Source: Phycisphaerales bacterium
GTDB taxonomy: Bacteria; Planctomycetota; Phycisphaerae; Phycisphaerales; SM1A02
Assembly: GCA_009691805.1 (NCBI GenBank)
Contig: SIAK01000015.1
Span: 1 to 54,628 of the forward strand
DNA length: 54,628 bases
Direction: 5' to 3'
The translations under genes and the position numbers were made by a program. Within the stretch, counting starts at the first letter, position 1. Each line of letters begins with the position of its first letter. Below, one piece after another: positions 47,960 through 54,628 of the stretch. The notes below the pieces were generated by a model, which made no database searches, was not told the DNA's origin, and was given only the letters and a program-made list of their open reading frames with translations.

Positions 47960-49384
47960 TTACGGAGTCCAAACGTTGAGCATTGCGGCAAGATCGGCAG
48001 CGTCCACTGTGCCGCTGCCATCGATGTCGCCCACGCCCGTGCCGCCCCAGTTGTTGAGAAGCGTTGCAAGATCCGCACCATTCACGTAGCCGTTGCAATC
48101 AATATCCGCAGGGATGCATGGAGGAGCGCAAGCGACTTCGCCGGTTGCTGGGATGATCTTGAAGATCTGACCCGTGCCTGCGCCCGAGCCGTGGTCGACA
48201 ACATAGATCTCGCCTTCCACATCTTCACCAAACGCCACGATCTGATTGACCACGAAACCATCGACGGAGGTGCCGAGTTCGGTATTGCGCACGGTGTGCT
48301 CCGTCACTGCGCCACCCACGACGTAGCGCATCGACCAGAAATTGTTCGTCGAGTAATCCGCGTAGAAGTAGATGCCGTTCATGTCGGGCATCGCGCATCC
48401 GCGATACACGTTTCCGCCGGTGATGCAGTAACCGCCAGCAGTGCCCGCAGCATGCGCATGAGTGCGAATCGCTGGTGTGAGCGTCGCTGCATTGCACGTG
48501 CAGCCTGTGAGTCCCGTGCAAGTCGCACCTTCCGTGCAGCGCCAACCGAAGTTACGACCGATGAAACTTGCGCCCGAGACCCAGTCGATTTCCTCACTGG
48601 CGTTCTGACCAACATCACCGATGACGATGTCGCCAGTCAATCGATCGAAAGACCAACGCCAAGGATTTCGAAGTCCGATCGCCGCAATCTGATCGAGACC
48701 AGCGATCGCGCCGTAGTAAGGATTCGACTTTGGATTCGTGTACATCGGATTCGTGCCCGTCACTGCAGGCGCGATGCGAAGCATCTTGCCGAGGTACGCA
48801 TTCACGTTCTGCGCGTTGGCCGCAGGATCATTCGCGCTGCCGCCGTCGCCTGTACCGATGTAGAGGTAACCATCGGGACCGAAGTTGATGCAGCCACCGT
48901 TGTGATTGGTGTACGGATCCGCCCAGCTGAGAACCGTCGCGCCCGTGCCGATGTCGGCGAGGTTTGGATTCGCTGCGTTGCGGTTGTAGCGACGCACGAC
49001 GTTGGTGTACGCGCTGCTTGTACCGCCGGTGTAGTACACGAAGAAGACTCCGTTATTCGTGTAGTCAGGATGGAACGCCATGCCTAACAGGCCCTGCTCA
49101 TCACTCGACGATGTCCCGTTGGTCACAAGCGACACATCGATGTCGAGGAACGGCGTCGTGAGCAGCGTGCTCGTCGACTTGTCGTAGATTCGAATCGCGC
49201 CGCGCTTCTCGATGATGAAGATGCGGTTGTTGTCGCCAGGCGCATGACCAACCCACGTTGGATAGGTCACGCCAGTGAGCACGCGCTTTGTCTTAAGCGC
49301 GGTGCCGCCCGCGAGTGCGGGAGAAGAAATGAGCGCTGTGAAGGAGATAGCCGCAGCAAGGCAAAGAGTGAGTGCGTTTCGCAT
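47960..49384 (-). CDS. Secreted glucose/sorbosone dehydrogenase-like beta-propeller with C-terminal dockerin-like repeats
   Basis: 474 residues. Signal peptide LTLCLAAAISFTALISSPALA. Residues about 30-400 form a PQQ-type sugar dehydrogenase propeller: VGHAPGDNNRIFIIEKRG, DEQGLLGMAFHPDY, NHNGGCINFGPDGYLYIGTGDGG, GLRNPWRWSFD, GDVGQNASEEID. A cysteine-rich loop (GCTCNA) is inserted. The last 55 residues hold two dockerin-like repeats, DIDCNGYVNGADLATLLNNW and DIDGSGTVDAADLAAMLNVW, each a calcium loop plus helix. This C-terminal pair is common in Phycisphaerae exported proteins and may be a sorting or anchoring tag. The start ATG 49384 gives the signal peptide. A strong hairpin terminates it. Confidence 0.9.
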   Translation of the reverse strand: MRNALTLCLAAAISFTALISSPALAGGTALKTKRVLTGVTYPTWVGHAPGDNNRIFIIEKRGAIRIYDKSTSTLLTTPFLDIDVSLVTNGTSSSDEQGLLGMAFHPDYTNNGVFFVYYTGGTSSAYTNVVRRYNRNAANPNLADIGTGATVLSWADPYTNHNGGCINFGPDGYLYIGTGDGGSANDPAANAQNVNAYLGKMLRIAPAVTGTNPMYTNPKSNPYYGAIAGLDQIAAIGLRNPWRWSFDRLTGDIVIGDVGQNASEEIDWVSGASFIGRNFGWRCTEGATCTGLTGCTCNAATLTPAIRTHAHAAGTAGGYCITGGNVYRGCAMPDMNGIYFYADYSTNNFWSMRYVVGGAVTEHTVRNTELGTSVDGFVVNQIVAFGEDVEGEIYVVDHGSGAGTGQIFKIIPATGEVACAPPCIPADIDCNGYVNGADLATLLNNWGGTGVGDIDGSGTVDAADLAAMLNVWTP

Positions 49385-49578
49385 AGGAAGGATCCAACAA
49401 TCAAAGGCATGAAGTGAGTTCAATGAACATCACTCCTACAGGACATCTTTCTGAGCAGAGAAGAGTAACTCCGACAGAGGGTTCGTCCAATAGAAACCTA
49501 CTGTTTGGCGGGAAAGATACGTCTTCACTGCCCCCGAAGTTCCCTCTCAAGCGCTCGCATTTTCGGAAGGGACCGTTT
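49385..49578. other. Intergenic stretch between M28 peptidase and propeller genes
   Basis: 194 bp without a convincing ORF. It contains GTTCA-T-TGAAC (near 49419-49429) close to the propeller promoter region, a small symmetric site of unknown meaning. Confidence 0.35.
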
Positions 49579-51690
49579 CTATTGGCTGTCGCGGCTCTCA
49601 ACTGAAGCTCGAAGTGCCTGCAATGCGCTTTCAAGGCGCGAAATGGCGCCATGCAATCGTTCTGCTGCGTGTGCAATCCTCTCAGCATCAAGATCTTCGA
49701 TCGCTTCCGCAATCTCAGGCAGGACACTCGTCCCATATCCCGTAAAGCGATCGGTCGCAGCATAGAGATTAGAAAACCACGGTCGCCCCGCAAGCCCGCT
49801 CGGTGCTTTGAACGCAAGCCGGCAAGAGCACAACGCTGCACGCGTTGCCGCGCTCAATGATTGGTTCTTCGCGTCCGCCATTCGCAGCGCCTCATCACAA
49901 CGACTCGCGAGCGTTCCAAGTTTGTCGACGCGCAACGCGAGCGCTTCGAGCACATCAAAGGGAAGTTTCGCTTCTTGCGCCTTGCGCGCCGCGCCCGTCA
50001 ACTTCGCACTGAGCACCTCGATGCTTCGCTCCGCACCGAACCCAGCAACGGACGCATCACTCATGCGCGCGACGAACGCGTTCGTCAATCGTGTGACGAG
50101 TTCAGCGGCGCGATAGTCCGAACCCACCGTCGCCTGATACCACGCGACCGTGTCGTAGTTCGAGTGATAGCTGTTGCCCAAACTTCCACCCGATCCAATC
50201 GCAACACTCGGCACGAGCGCGCGACACCAGAACGCAACGTGATCGCTTCCGCCACCGAGTTCTCCGATCGCACGCGCGGAGCCTTCGGGAGAAACACGCG
50301 GAAGAAGATCAAGTGCCGTGCCGTCACCATCTGGTGCGGGAACTGCGGATGCCGCGCGCAACACTTCATCCTGCAACCACGGTGATGCAGAAAACGACGG
50401 CTTCAATCCCATCGCCGCCATGTCAAGATTGATGTACGCAACGCATCGCGCGCCGAGTTCCCGTTCCATCCCTTCGACCCATTCCGTCGAACCGAAAATG
50501 CCGTATTCCTCGGCGCCCCACGCTGCAAACACGATGCTGCGATCGGGTCGATGTCCCTCTTTCGCAAGCAACGCGAAATTGCGCGCGCTCTCCATCAAAC
50601 ACATCGTCCCCGCGAGTGGATCCGCAGCGCCAAAGCACCACGCATCGTGATGGCATCCGACAACGACGAATTCTTCAGGAAACACCGCGCCCTCAAGTCG
50701 ACCGATCACATTCGCGGTGGATTGCGCAATGCGCTCTTGCTCAATCTTGAGATGCAAGCGAACTCCCGCTGCACTAGCACTCGCATCGCTCGTCAATCGA
50801 TACTCGCAAGGAAGTCCGCCGATCCACGCGGTTGGCGCGATCGCGCCTTGCATGCGCGAAAGAATTTCGCGCGCAGCGGCGTAACCAATCGGTTGCACGG
50901 GAATCTTCGGCAGCAACTCTTCCGTCGGTGCGCGCACAATTCCTGGCACTGACTTGCGGCCTGGCGTGCCTGGATCTCCTGGATACGGCAGCGTCAGCAA
51001 TGAACCACGCTGAATGCACGTGTCATTCGCCCAACCTCCACTCTCGGGCCAGACACCGCCTTTGCCCGACCCTGTGTCACTGGGATCGGTGAAAATCACG
51101 AGCGCGGAACATCCTGCGTCCTGCGCAAATTTGGCTTTGTAACCGCGGAAATTTCCGCCATAGCGCGCGAGCGCGATCTTGCCTTTCGTCTCGATGCCAA
51201 GCGTCGCGAGTTGCGCGAAATCTTCGCGCGTGCCGTAGTTCACATACACGACCGCCGCTTCCACGTCGCCTGATCCACTCCATGCATTCCAACCAAGATT
51301 CAGATCCGGATGCGCGGTCTGTGGATCCACCGCGAGATTTGGTTCCGTGATCGCGAGTGGGAACACGCCGCGCCGTGGCGGCGTCACGCCATCAGGTGTG
51401 GCGGGAAACTCCACATCCACAATCTCAAGCAGTGATTCCTTCGGACGCGGAAGCAAGAGTTCGAGTCGATCAATCTCCACCGTGAGTCCGAAATCGACGA
51501 ACGCTTTCGCGATGCGTTCAATCTCGCGCGCATCTCCTGGTGATCCCGCGACGTGAGGTTCACTCGCCAACAGCGTGTGCATCTGCGCGAGTTCAGTGCG
51601 CGAGACTTTCTCCACGACGCTTGCGACGAAAGGATCGACGGTTGTTTGCGCGAGCAAGAGTGCGCTAATGCTCGAGATAATCAAGATCAC
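49579..51690 (-). CDS. Exported M28-family zinc aminopeptidase/carboxypeptidase (glutamate carboxypeptidase II-like)
   Basis: 703 residues with a short signal peptide (MILIISSISALLLAQ). A PA domain lies around residues 120-260 (KIALARYGGNFRGYKA). The M28 catalytic domain has HHDAW and ADPLAGT (His, Asp), WGAEEYG with the catalytic Glu-Glu, INLDMA, and YHSNYDT with the last His ligand: two co-catalytic zinc ions. The C-terminal helical part matches the transferrin-receptor-like dimerisation domain. It should cleave peptides in the periplasm. The start overlaps the end of the MFS gene by 26 bp, so peptide cleavage and transport may be linked. Confidence 0.93.
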   Translation of the reverse strand: MILIISSISALLLAQTTVDPFVASVVEKVSRTELAQMHTLLASEPHVAGSPGDAREIERIAKAFVDFGLTVEIDRLELLLPRPKESLLEIVDVEFPATPDGVTPPRRGVFPLAITEPNLAVDPQTAHPDLNLGWNAWSGSGDVEAAVVYVNYGTREDFAQLATLGIETKGKIALARYGGNFRGYKAKFAQDAGCSALVIFTDPSDTGSGKGGVWPESGGWANDTCIQRGSLLTLPYPGDPGTPGRKSVPGIVRAPTEELLPKIPVQPIGYAAAREILSRMQGAIAPTAWIGGLPCEYRLTSDASASAAGVRLHLKIEQERIAQSTANVIGRLEGAVFPEEFVVVGCHHDAWCFGAADPLAGTMCLMESARNFALLAKEGHRPDRSIVFAAWGAEEYGIFGSTEWVEGMERELGARCVAYINLDMAAMGLKPSFSASPWLQDEVLRAASAVPAPDGDGTALDLLPRVSPEGSARAIGELGGGSDHVAFWCRALVPSVAIGSGGSLGNSYHSNYDTVAWYQATVGSDYRAAELVTRLTNAFVARMSDASVAGFGAERSIEVLSAKLTGAARKAQEAKLPFDVLEALALRVDKLGTLASRCDEALRMADAKNQSLSAATRAALCSCRLAFKAPSGLAGRPWFSNLYAATDRFTGYGTSVLPEIAEAIEDLDAERIAHAAERLHGAISRLESALQALRASVESRDSQ

Positions 51691-52918
51691 GATCGAAGGT
51701 CTCCTGAAGGCAACTCACGGCAACAATCCCAATGACGCAACACGCAATTCCTAACCACATCGTTGCCGAAACAACACCCAACGTTGGACTCAACCAGAAC
51801 CAAACCCATGTCACAGGTACTGCGGTCGCGCGAATGAAATTCGGCGCGCTTGTCGCAGCGGTCGCGCGCAAGTTCGTTCCAAACTGCTCGCCCGCGGTCG
51901 TGACGATGACCGCCCAAAATCCCGTCGCCGCGCCGACGACTGCCATAAGCCAGTAGAAGCAAGTGTCACTCGCGCCTGCGCATTCCAAGAACAGCACGAT
52001 CGACGCAATGAGCAAGACTTGAAACGAAATGATCGCGTAACGGCGACTTCGCAAGTACTGGCTCAACAATCCACACGCGATGTCGCCGACCACAACGCCG
52101 CTGTACGCGAACATGATCACTTTCGCGGGCATGATCGGCGTTGGACATTCGAGCGCCGTCCCAATCTCAGGCGCGAAGATAAACATCACGCCGCCGACAA
52201 ACCAGATCGGCATGCCACCAAGCACGATGCACGCGAAGCGCGCGCATCGTCGCGGTGGCCACAGCAGTTGGAACGGATTTCCGAGCGACACACTCGATTT
52301 CGCGCGAGTGGCTTGAAACAAGCCAGATTCACTCACACCAACGCGCAGCGCGAGAAGCACAAGACCGAGGATGCCCCCGATGAGATAGCAATGATTCCAT
52401 GCGAAGAATTGCGCGGCGATACCCGCTGCGACTGCGCCGCACAATCCGACCGCAGCCACCAGCGTGGTCGCAAGTCCGCGTCGCGCTGTCGGAAGGAGTT
52501 CACTCACCAGTGTGATGCCCGCGCCGAGTTCACCAGCAAGTCCAAATCCCGCAGCAAAGCGCAGCACTTCGTACTGCCACACGTCCGTGACGAATGCGTT
52601 GAGCAGATTCGCAATCGAATAGAGCAAGATCGAACCGAACAGCGTCTTCAAGCGACCGAACTTGTCGCCAAGCATGCCGAAAGCCAGCCCGCCGCAGAGC
52701 ATGCCCGTGAGTTGCAGATCGAGCAGATGCTTGCCGAGCAGTTTGAGTTCCGCAGGATCCGTCACACCGAGCGCCTTGAGGCTCGGAATGCGCAAGATTG
52801 AAAAGAGCACGATGTCGAAGAGATCGACGAAGTAGCCGAGCGCCGCGACAGTGACCGCGAGCCACGCGCCGCGATGGTTGAAGGACGCGGATGCGTTCGA
52901 GGGCAAACCTGACTTCAT
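51665..52918 (-). CDS. MFS transporter, metabolite:H+ symporter type
   Basis: 417 residues with about twelve membrane segments. Motif A is present after segment 2 (GDKFGRLKTLFG), and GFGLAGELGAGITLVSE follows in segment 4; this resembles the SV2/metabolite:proton symporter branch. The substrate is unknown; linkage to the M28 peptidase suggests an amino acid, peptide or related organic acid (inference). A TACTAT box ends 7 bp before ATG 52918, and the frame upstream of that ATG enters the tRNA promoter region. Confidence 0.9.
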   Translation of the reverse strand: MKSGLPSNASASFNHRGAWLAVTVAALGYFVDLFDIVLFSILRIPSLKALGVTDPAELKLLGKHLLDLQLTGMLCGGLAFGMLGDKFGRLKTLFGSILLYSIANLLNAFVTDVWQYEVLRFAAGFGLAGELGAGITLVSELLPTARRGLATTLVAAVGLCGAVAAGIAAQFFAWNHCYLIGGILGLVLLALRVGVSESGLFQATRAKSSVSLGNPFQLLWPPRRCARFACIVLGGMPIWFVGGVMFIFAPEIGTALECPTPIMPAKVIMFAYSGVVVGDIACGLLSQYLRSRRYAIISFQVLLIASIVLFLECAGASDTCFYWLMAVVGAATGFWAVIVTTAGEQFGTNLRATAATSAPNFIRATAVPVTWVWFWLSPTLGVVSATMWLGIACCVIGIVAVSCLQETFDRDLDYLEH

Positions 52919-52925
52919 GTGCGCG

Positions 52926-52931
52926 ATAGTA
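52926..52931 (-). promoter_or_regulatory. Candidate -10 box (TACTAT) for the MFS-M28 operon
   Basis: TACTAT on the minus strand, matching the sigma-70 -10 at four of six positions, ending 7 bp before ATG 52918. Confidence 0.4.
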
Positions 52932-52992
52932 TCGCTCGCAGAAAGACACATTTGCACAGCCGCGCGATCCACAAGCCTGAAGTGTCATCCGC

Positions 52993-52998
52993 TACACT
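52993..52998 (+). promoter_or_regulatory. Candidate -10 box (TACACT) for tRNA-Ser
   Basis: TACACT ends 13 bp before the mature 5' end of the tRNA, the right distance for a short precursor leader. It is the same hexamer as before purM and the DUF1573 gene, which supports TACACT as a true -10 in this genome. Confidence 0.5.
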
Positions 52999-53011
52999 TC
53001 TCCACCCCACA

Positions 53012-53098
53012 GGACAGGTGTCCGAGCGGTTGAAGGAGCAGCATTGGAAATGCTGTGTACGGGTAACTGTACCGGGAGTTCGAATCTCCCCCTGTCCG
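53012..53098 (+). tRNA. tRNA-Ser (anticodon GGA)
   Basis: 87 bases. Acceptor stem GGACAGG/CCTGTCC with discriminator G; D arm GAGCGGTTGAAGGA; anticodon stem CAGCA/TGCTG with loop TTGGAAA, anticodon GGA, reading UCC and UCU; a long class II variable arm pairing TGTAC-like with GTACC; T arm GGGAG-TTCGAAT-CTCCC. The 3' CCA is not encoded. The long variable arm and discriminator G are seryl-tRNA identity features. Confidence 0.97.
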
Positions 53099-53112
53099 TT
53101 GAAGCAACGCAT

Positions 53113-53139
53113 GCGCGACCGAGTTCATCTCGGTCGCGC
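53113..53139. terminator. Hairpin terminator after tRNA-Ser
   Basis: Perfect 11-bp stem (GCGCGACCGAG/CTCGGTCGCGC) with loop TTCAT, between tRNA-Ser and the convergent SMUG1 stop at 53145. The T tract is weak (TGTCGTT), so termination may be bidirectional but less efficient. Confidence 0.65.
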
Positions 53140-53144
53140 TGTCG

Positions 53145-53876
53145 TTACAGGATGCCTTGCAGCTGCTTGCGCGCAATCGCGTTCCAACCACGATTTGCCG
53201 CAGGGCTCGCGGGTGAGGGATGCAACAGCGTTGTGATCTCGACGCCATCGCCAAGCGCGCGACGCGCAGCTTTCGACGCGAACGCGCCCACTCCAATGAT
53301 GATTTTAGGTTGCACGATTTCGCACACGCGACGCAACGCGTCATCGCACGCGCAATCAAGTGGCGCGCGTTCCTTCGCGCTCAATTTGTCGGGCGTGAGA
53401 TTCGCGCCTGTTGCCGTGACGAATGCAAGCGGGCACCAATTCCACACGAATGCACGACGAAAAAACGCGCGCGCAATAGGGAACTCTTCTTGCATGAGTC
53501 CCCAAAATCGTCGACCGCTCACTTCACTACGCGTACACGCGAATCCTTCAATCGGACGCTTCGGGTGCGTCTCACGAGGTTGTTTCACAACGCCATCGAT
53601 GCGGAGGTACTCGCGCACCGCGGCGATCTCACCAAACGGCACGCCCGTTTGCGCCATGCCGAAAGGCCCTGGATTCATGCCTAAAAACAGCGCATGCACA
53701 GGCGCGCAAGCGAGTTCGAGATACAGCTCATGCGTTTCCCGCGCATACGCGAGTGGGTTGTAGACCACGCTCACATCACCGCCAAACGACAGCGCGTCGA
53801 CCTCGCGACTCAGCGCGCGCGAAGCTAGCACGAGCGCGCGAGAGACCGCTTCAGATGGCGCGCGTTTGCTTGGCAC
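53145..53876 (-). CDS. SMUG1-type uracil-DNA glycosylase
   Basis: 243 residues from a GTG start. The SMUG1 signature FLGMNPGPFGMAQTGVPFGE contains the catalytic asparagine region, and HPSPASPAANRGW near the C-terminus is the second active-site motif. RAFVWNWCPLAF also fits SMUG1. It excises uracil and oxidised pyrimidines from DNA. GTG 53876 is 1 bp after the aquaporin stop; an in-frame ATG at 53969 would overlap that gene by 92 bp and add residues unlike SMUG1. SMUG1 is frequent in animals and sporadic in bacteria including planctomycetes. Confidence 0.9.
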   Translation of the reverse strand: MPSKRAPSEAVSRALVLASRALSREVDALSFGGDVSVVYNPLAYARETHELYLELACAPVHALFLGMNPGPFGMAQTGVPFGEIAAVREYLRIDGVVKQPRETHPKRPIEGFACTRSEVSGRRFWGLMQEEFPIARAFFRRAFVWNWCPLAFVTATGANLTPDKLSAKERAPLDCACDDALRRVCEIVQPKIIIGVGAFASKAARRALGDGVEITTLLHPSPASPAANRGWNAIARKQLQGIL

Positions 53877-53877
53877 G

Positions 53878-54627
53878 TCAACAAAATCCTGCGAGGCGCG
53901 CAGCGAACGCGCCGCACACCGCGCCAACGATTGGGCCGACGACAGGGACCCACGCGTAACTCCAATCACTGTCGCCCTTGTTCGGAAGTGGAATCAATGC
54001 ATGCACGATACGAGGCGCAAGATCGCGCGCGGGATTGATCGCGAATCCGGTGGTTCCACCGAGTCCAATACCAATCACCCAGAGCACGCCCGCGATGCAA
54101 AATGCAAACCAACTCCAAGCGTCGACGACCGCGCCTGGTTTCAACTCGCTCGACTTCATCCACGGCGAATGCACGAGTGCCATAATCGCGAAGACAAGCG
54201 CGAAGGTCGCGAGGGCTTCACTCACGAAGTTCCAAAACGGCGCGCGAATCGCGGGTGATGTGCAGAAACAAGCGCGCTGCACTGCCGCGTTCTCCGTCCT
54301 CGACCAATGCGGCATGAAGTGAAGCACGACAAAAACTTGTCCCGCAGCGGCACCGAGCAATTGCGCACTGATGTAAAGCGGGAGCAGCGAAGCATCAAAG
54401 TGTCCGATGCACGCAAGCGCGATGGAGAATGCAGGATTGAGATGCGCGCCGCTGTACGCAGCGATCATCACACCAACGAAAAGCGCGAATGCCCAACCCG
54501 TACAGATCGCAAGCCAGCCCGCGCCTTCACCTTTGCTGCCACGCAAAAGCACGCTAGCAACACATGCGTTTCCAAGGAAAATCAGAATCGCAGTTCCAAG
54601 AAATTCCGACCAGAAGAGCGCGCTCAT
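53878..54627 (-). CDS. glpF: Glycerol uptake facilitator (MIP family aquaglyceroporin)
   Basis: 249 residues, six membrane segments. The two half-helix motifs are HLNPAFS and AINPARD; the aspartate after the second NPAR (NPARDLAPR) is the mark of glycerol-conducting members. It lets glycerol, and perhaps other small polyols, pass the inner membrane. The ATG is at 54627, one base from the window edge, and MSALFWSEFLGTAILIFLG is a typical full N-terminus, so the gene appears complete. The matching glpK-glpD pair lies 40 kb away. The smug gene follows almost without gap. Confidence 0.95.
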   Translation of the reverse strand: MSALFWSEFLGTAILIFLGNACVASVLLRGSKGEGAGWLAICTGWAFALFVGVMIAAYSGAHLNPAFSIALACIGHFDASLLPLYISAQLLGAAAGQVFVVLHFMPHWSRTENAAVQRACFCTSPAIRAPFWNFVSEALATFALVFAIMALVHSPWMKSSELKPGAVVDAWSWFAFCIAGVLWVIGIGLGGTTGFAINPARDLAPRIVHALIPLPNKGDSDWSYAWVPVVGPIVGAVCGAFAARLAGFC

Positions 54628-54628
54628 A

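Noticed and set aside
49520-49578. Possible copy of the structured element after the M28 peptidase
   Set aside because: Only GAGCGCTTG is shared; no paired stems in the right order.
53877-53969. Longer SMUG1 start at ATG 53969
   Set aside because: It would overlap glpF by 92 bp and add residues unlike SMUG1; the GTG at 53876 fits the family length.

Overview
The window looks like chromosomal DNA of a moderately GC-rich Gram-negative bacterium, most likely a planctomycete of the class Phycisphaerae. This is inference. It rests on a secreted sugar-dehydrogenase-like protein that ends in two dockerin-like calcium repeats of the type common in that class, on many secreted proteins and lipoproteins, on scattered pieces of normally clustered operons (sucD without sucC, rpsL-rpsG without fusA/tuf, gatCA without gatB), and on many genes without a Shine-Dalgarno site. 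No insertion sequence, prophage, CRISPR array or rRNA is visible. The only RNA gene seen is tRNA-Ser(GGA).

Layout. 1-7.2 kb: the end of a PLP decarboxylase, a lipoprotein, a metallophosphoesterase, an outer-membrane-like protein, arfB, purM, sucD and an SGNH-like secreted protein. 7.2-14.8 kb: a four-gene minus-strand operon in which glpK and glpD are flanked by two large exported proteins of unknown function. The first reads into glpK with a 7-bp gap and glpD overlaps the last by ATGA. An aquaglyceroporin gene lies at the far right end (53.9-54.6 kb) next to a SMUG1-type uracil-DNA glycosylase. 14.9-19.3 kb: a DinB-like protein, a YbjN-like protein, a ThiF/MoeB-type E1-like enzyme and an exported protein that overlaps it. 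19.5-21.7 kb: an H-NOX sensor and its HNOBA-histidine kinase-receiver partner, a probable nitric-oxide signalling pair. 21.8-23.9 kb: rpsG, rpsL, rnhA and rpmF. 23.9-30.7 kb: a type II fatty-acid synthesis block (plsX, fabH, fabD, fabG, two acyl-carrier-protein genes, fabF) with a proline-rich lipoprotein gene inserted after fabD and a possible 30-codon leader ORF overlapping plsX. 30.9-41 kb: an orphan FliN-like SpoA protein, a GH15 glucoamylase-like enzyme, a Bax-inhibitor-like membrane protein, a PIN-PhoH protein, a NIF3-family protein, a ROK kinase, gatC, gatA and mutY. 41.2-54.6 kb: an HTH/transmembrane protein, a phosphatidylserine decarboxylase, a pseudo-receiver/GAF protein, tsaB with a phosphoesterase and a DUF1573 protein, a TerC protein, the dockerin-bearing propeller protein, an M28 peptidase with an MFS transporter, tRNA-Ser, smug and glpF.

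The most unusual signal is not a gene. Four copies of a structured element lie just 3' of unrelated genes (the ThiF-like gene, the PhoH-like gene, the HTH/TM gene and psd), always in the sense orientation of the gene before them. Two copies are long and share an almost identical 95-bp second half. The differences between copies keep base pairing through G-U pairs on the sense strand, which suggests a functional 3'-UTR RNA. A second general pattern is a TACNNT-like hexamer 6-10 bp before many start codons that lack a Shine-Dalgarno site, suggesting widespread leaderless or nearly leaderless transcripts.
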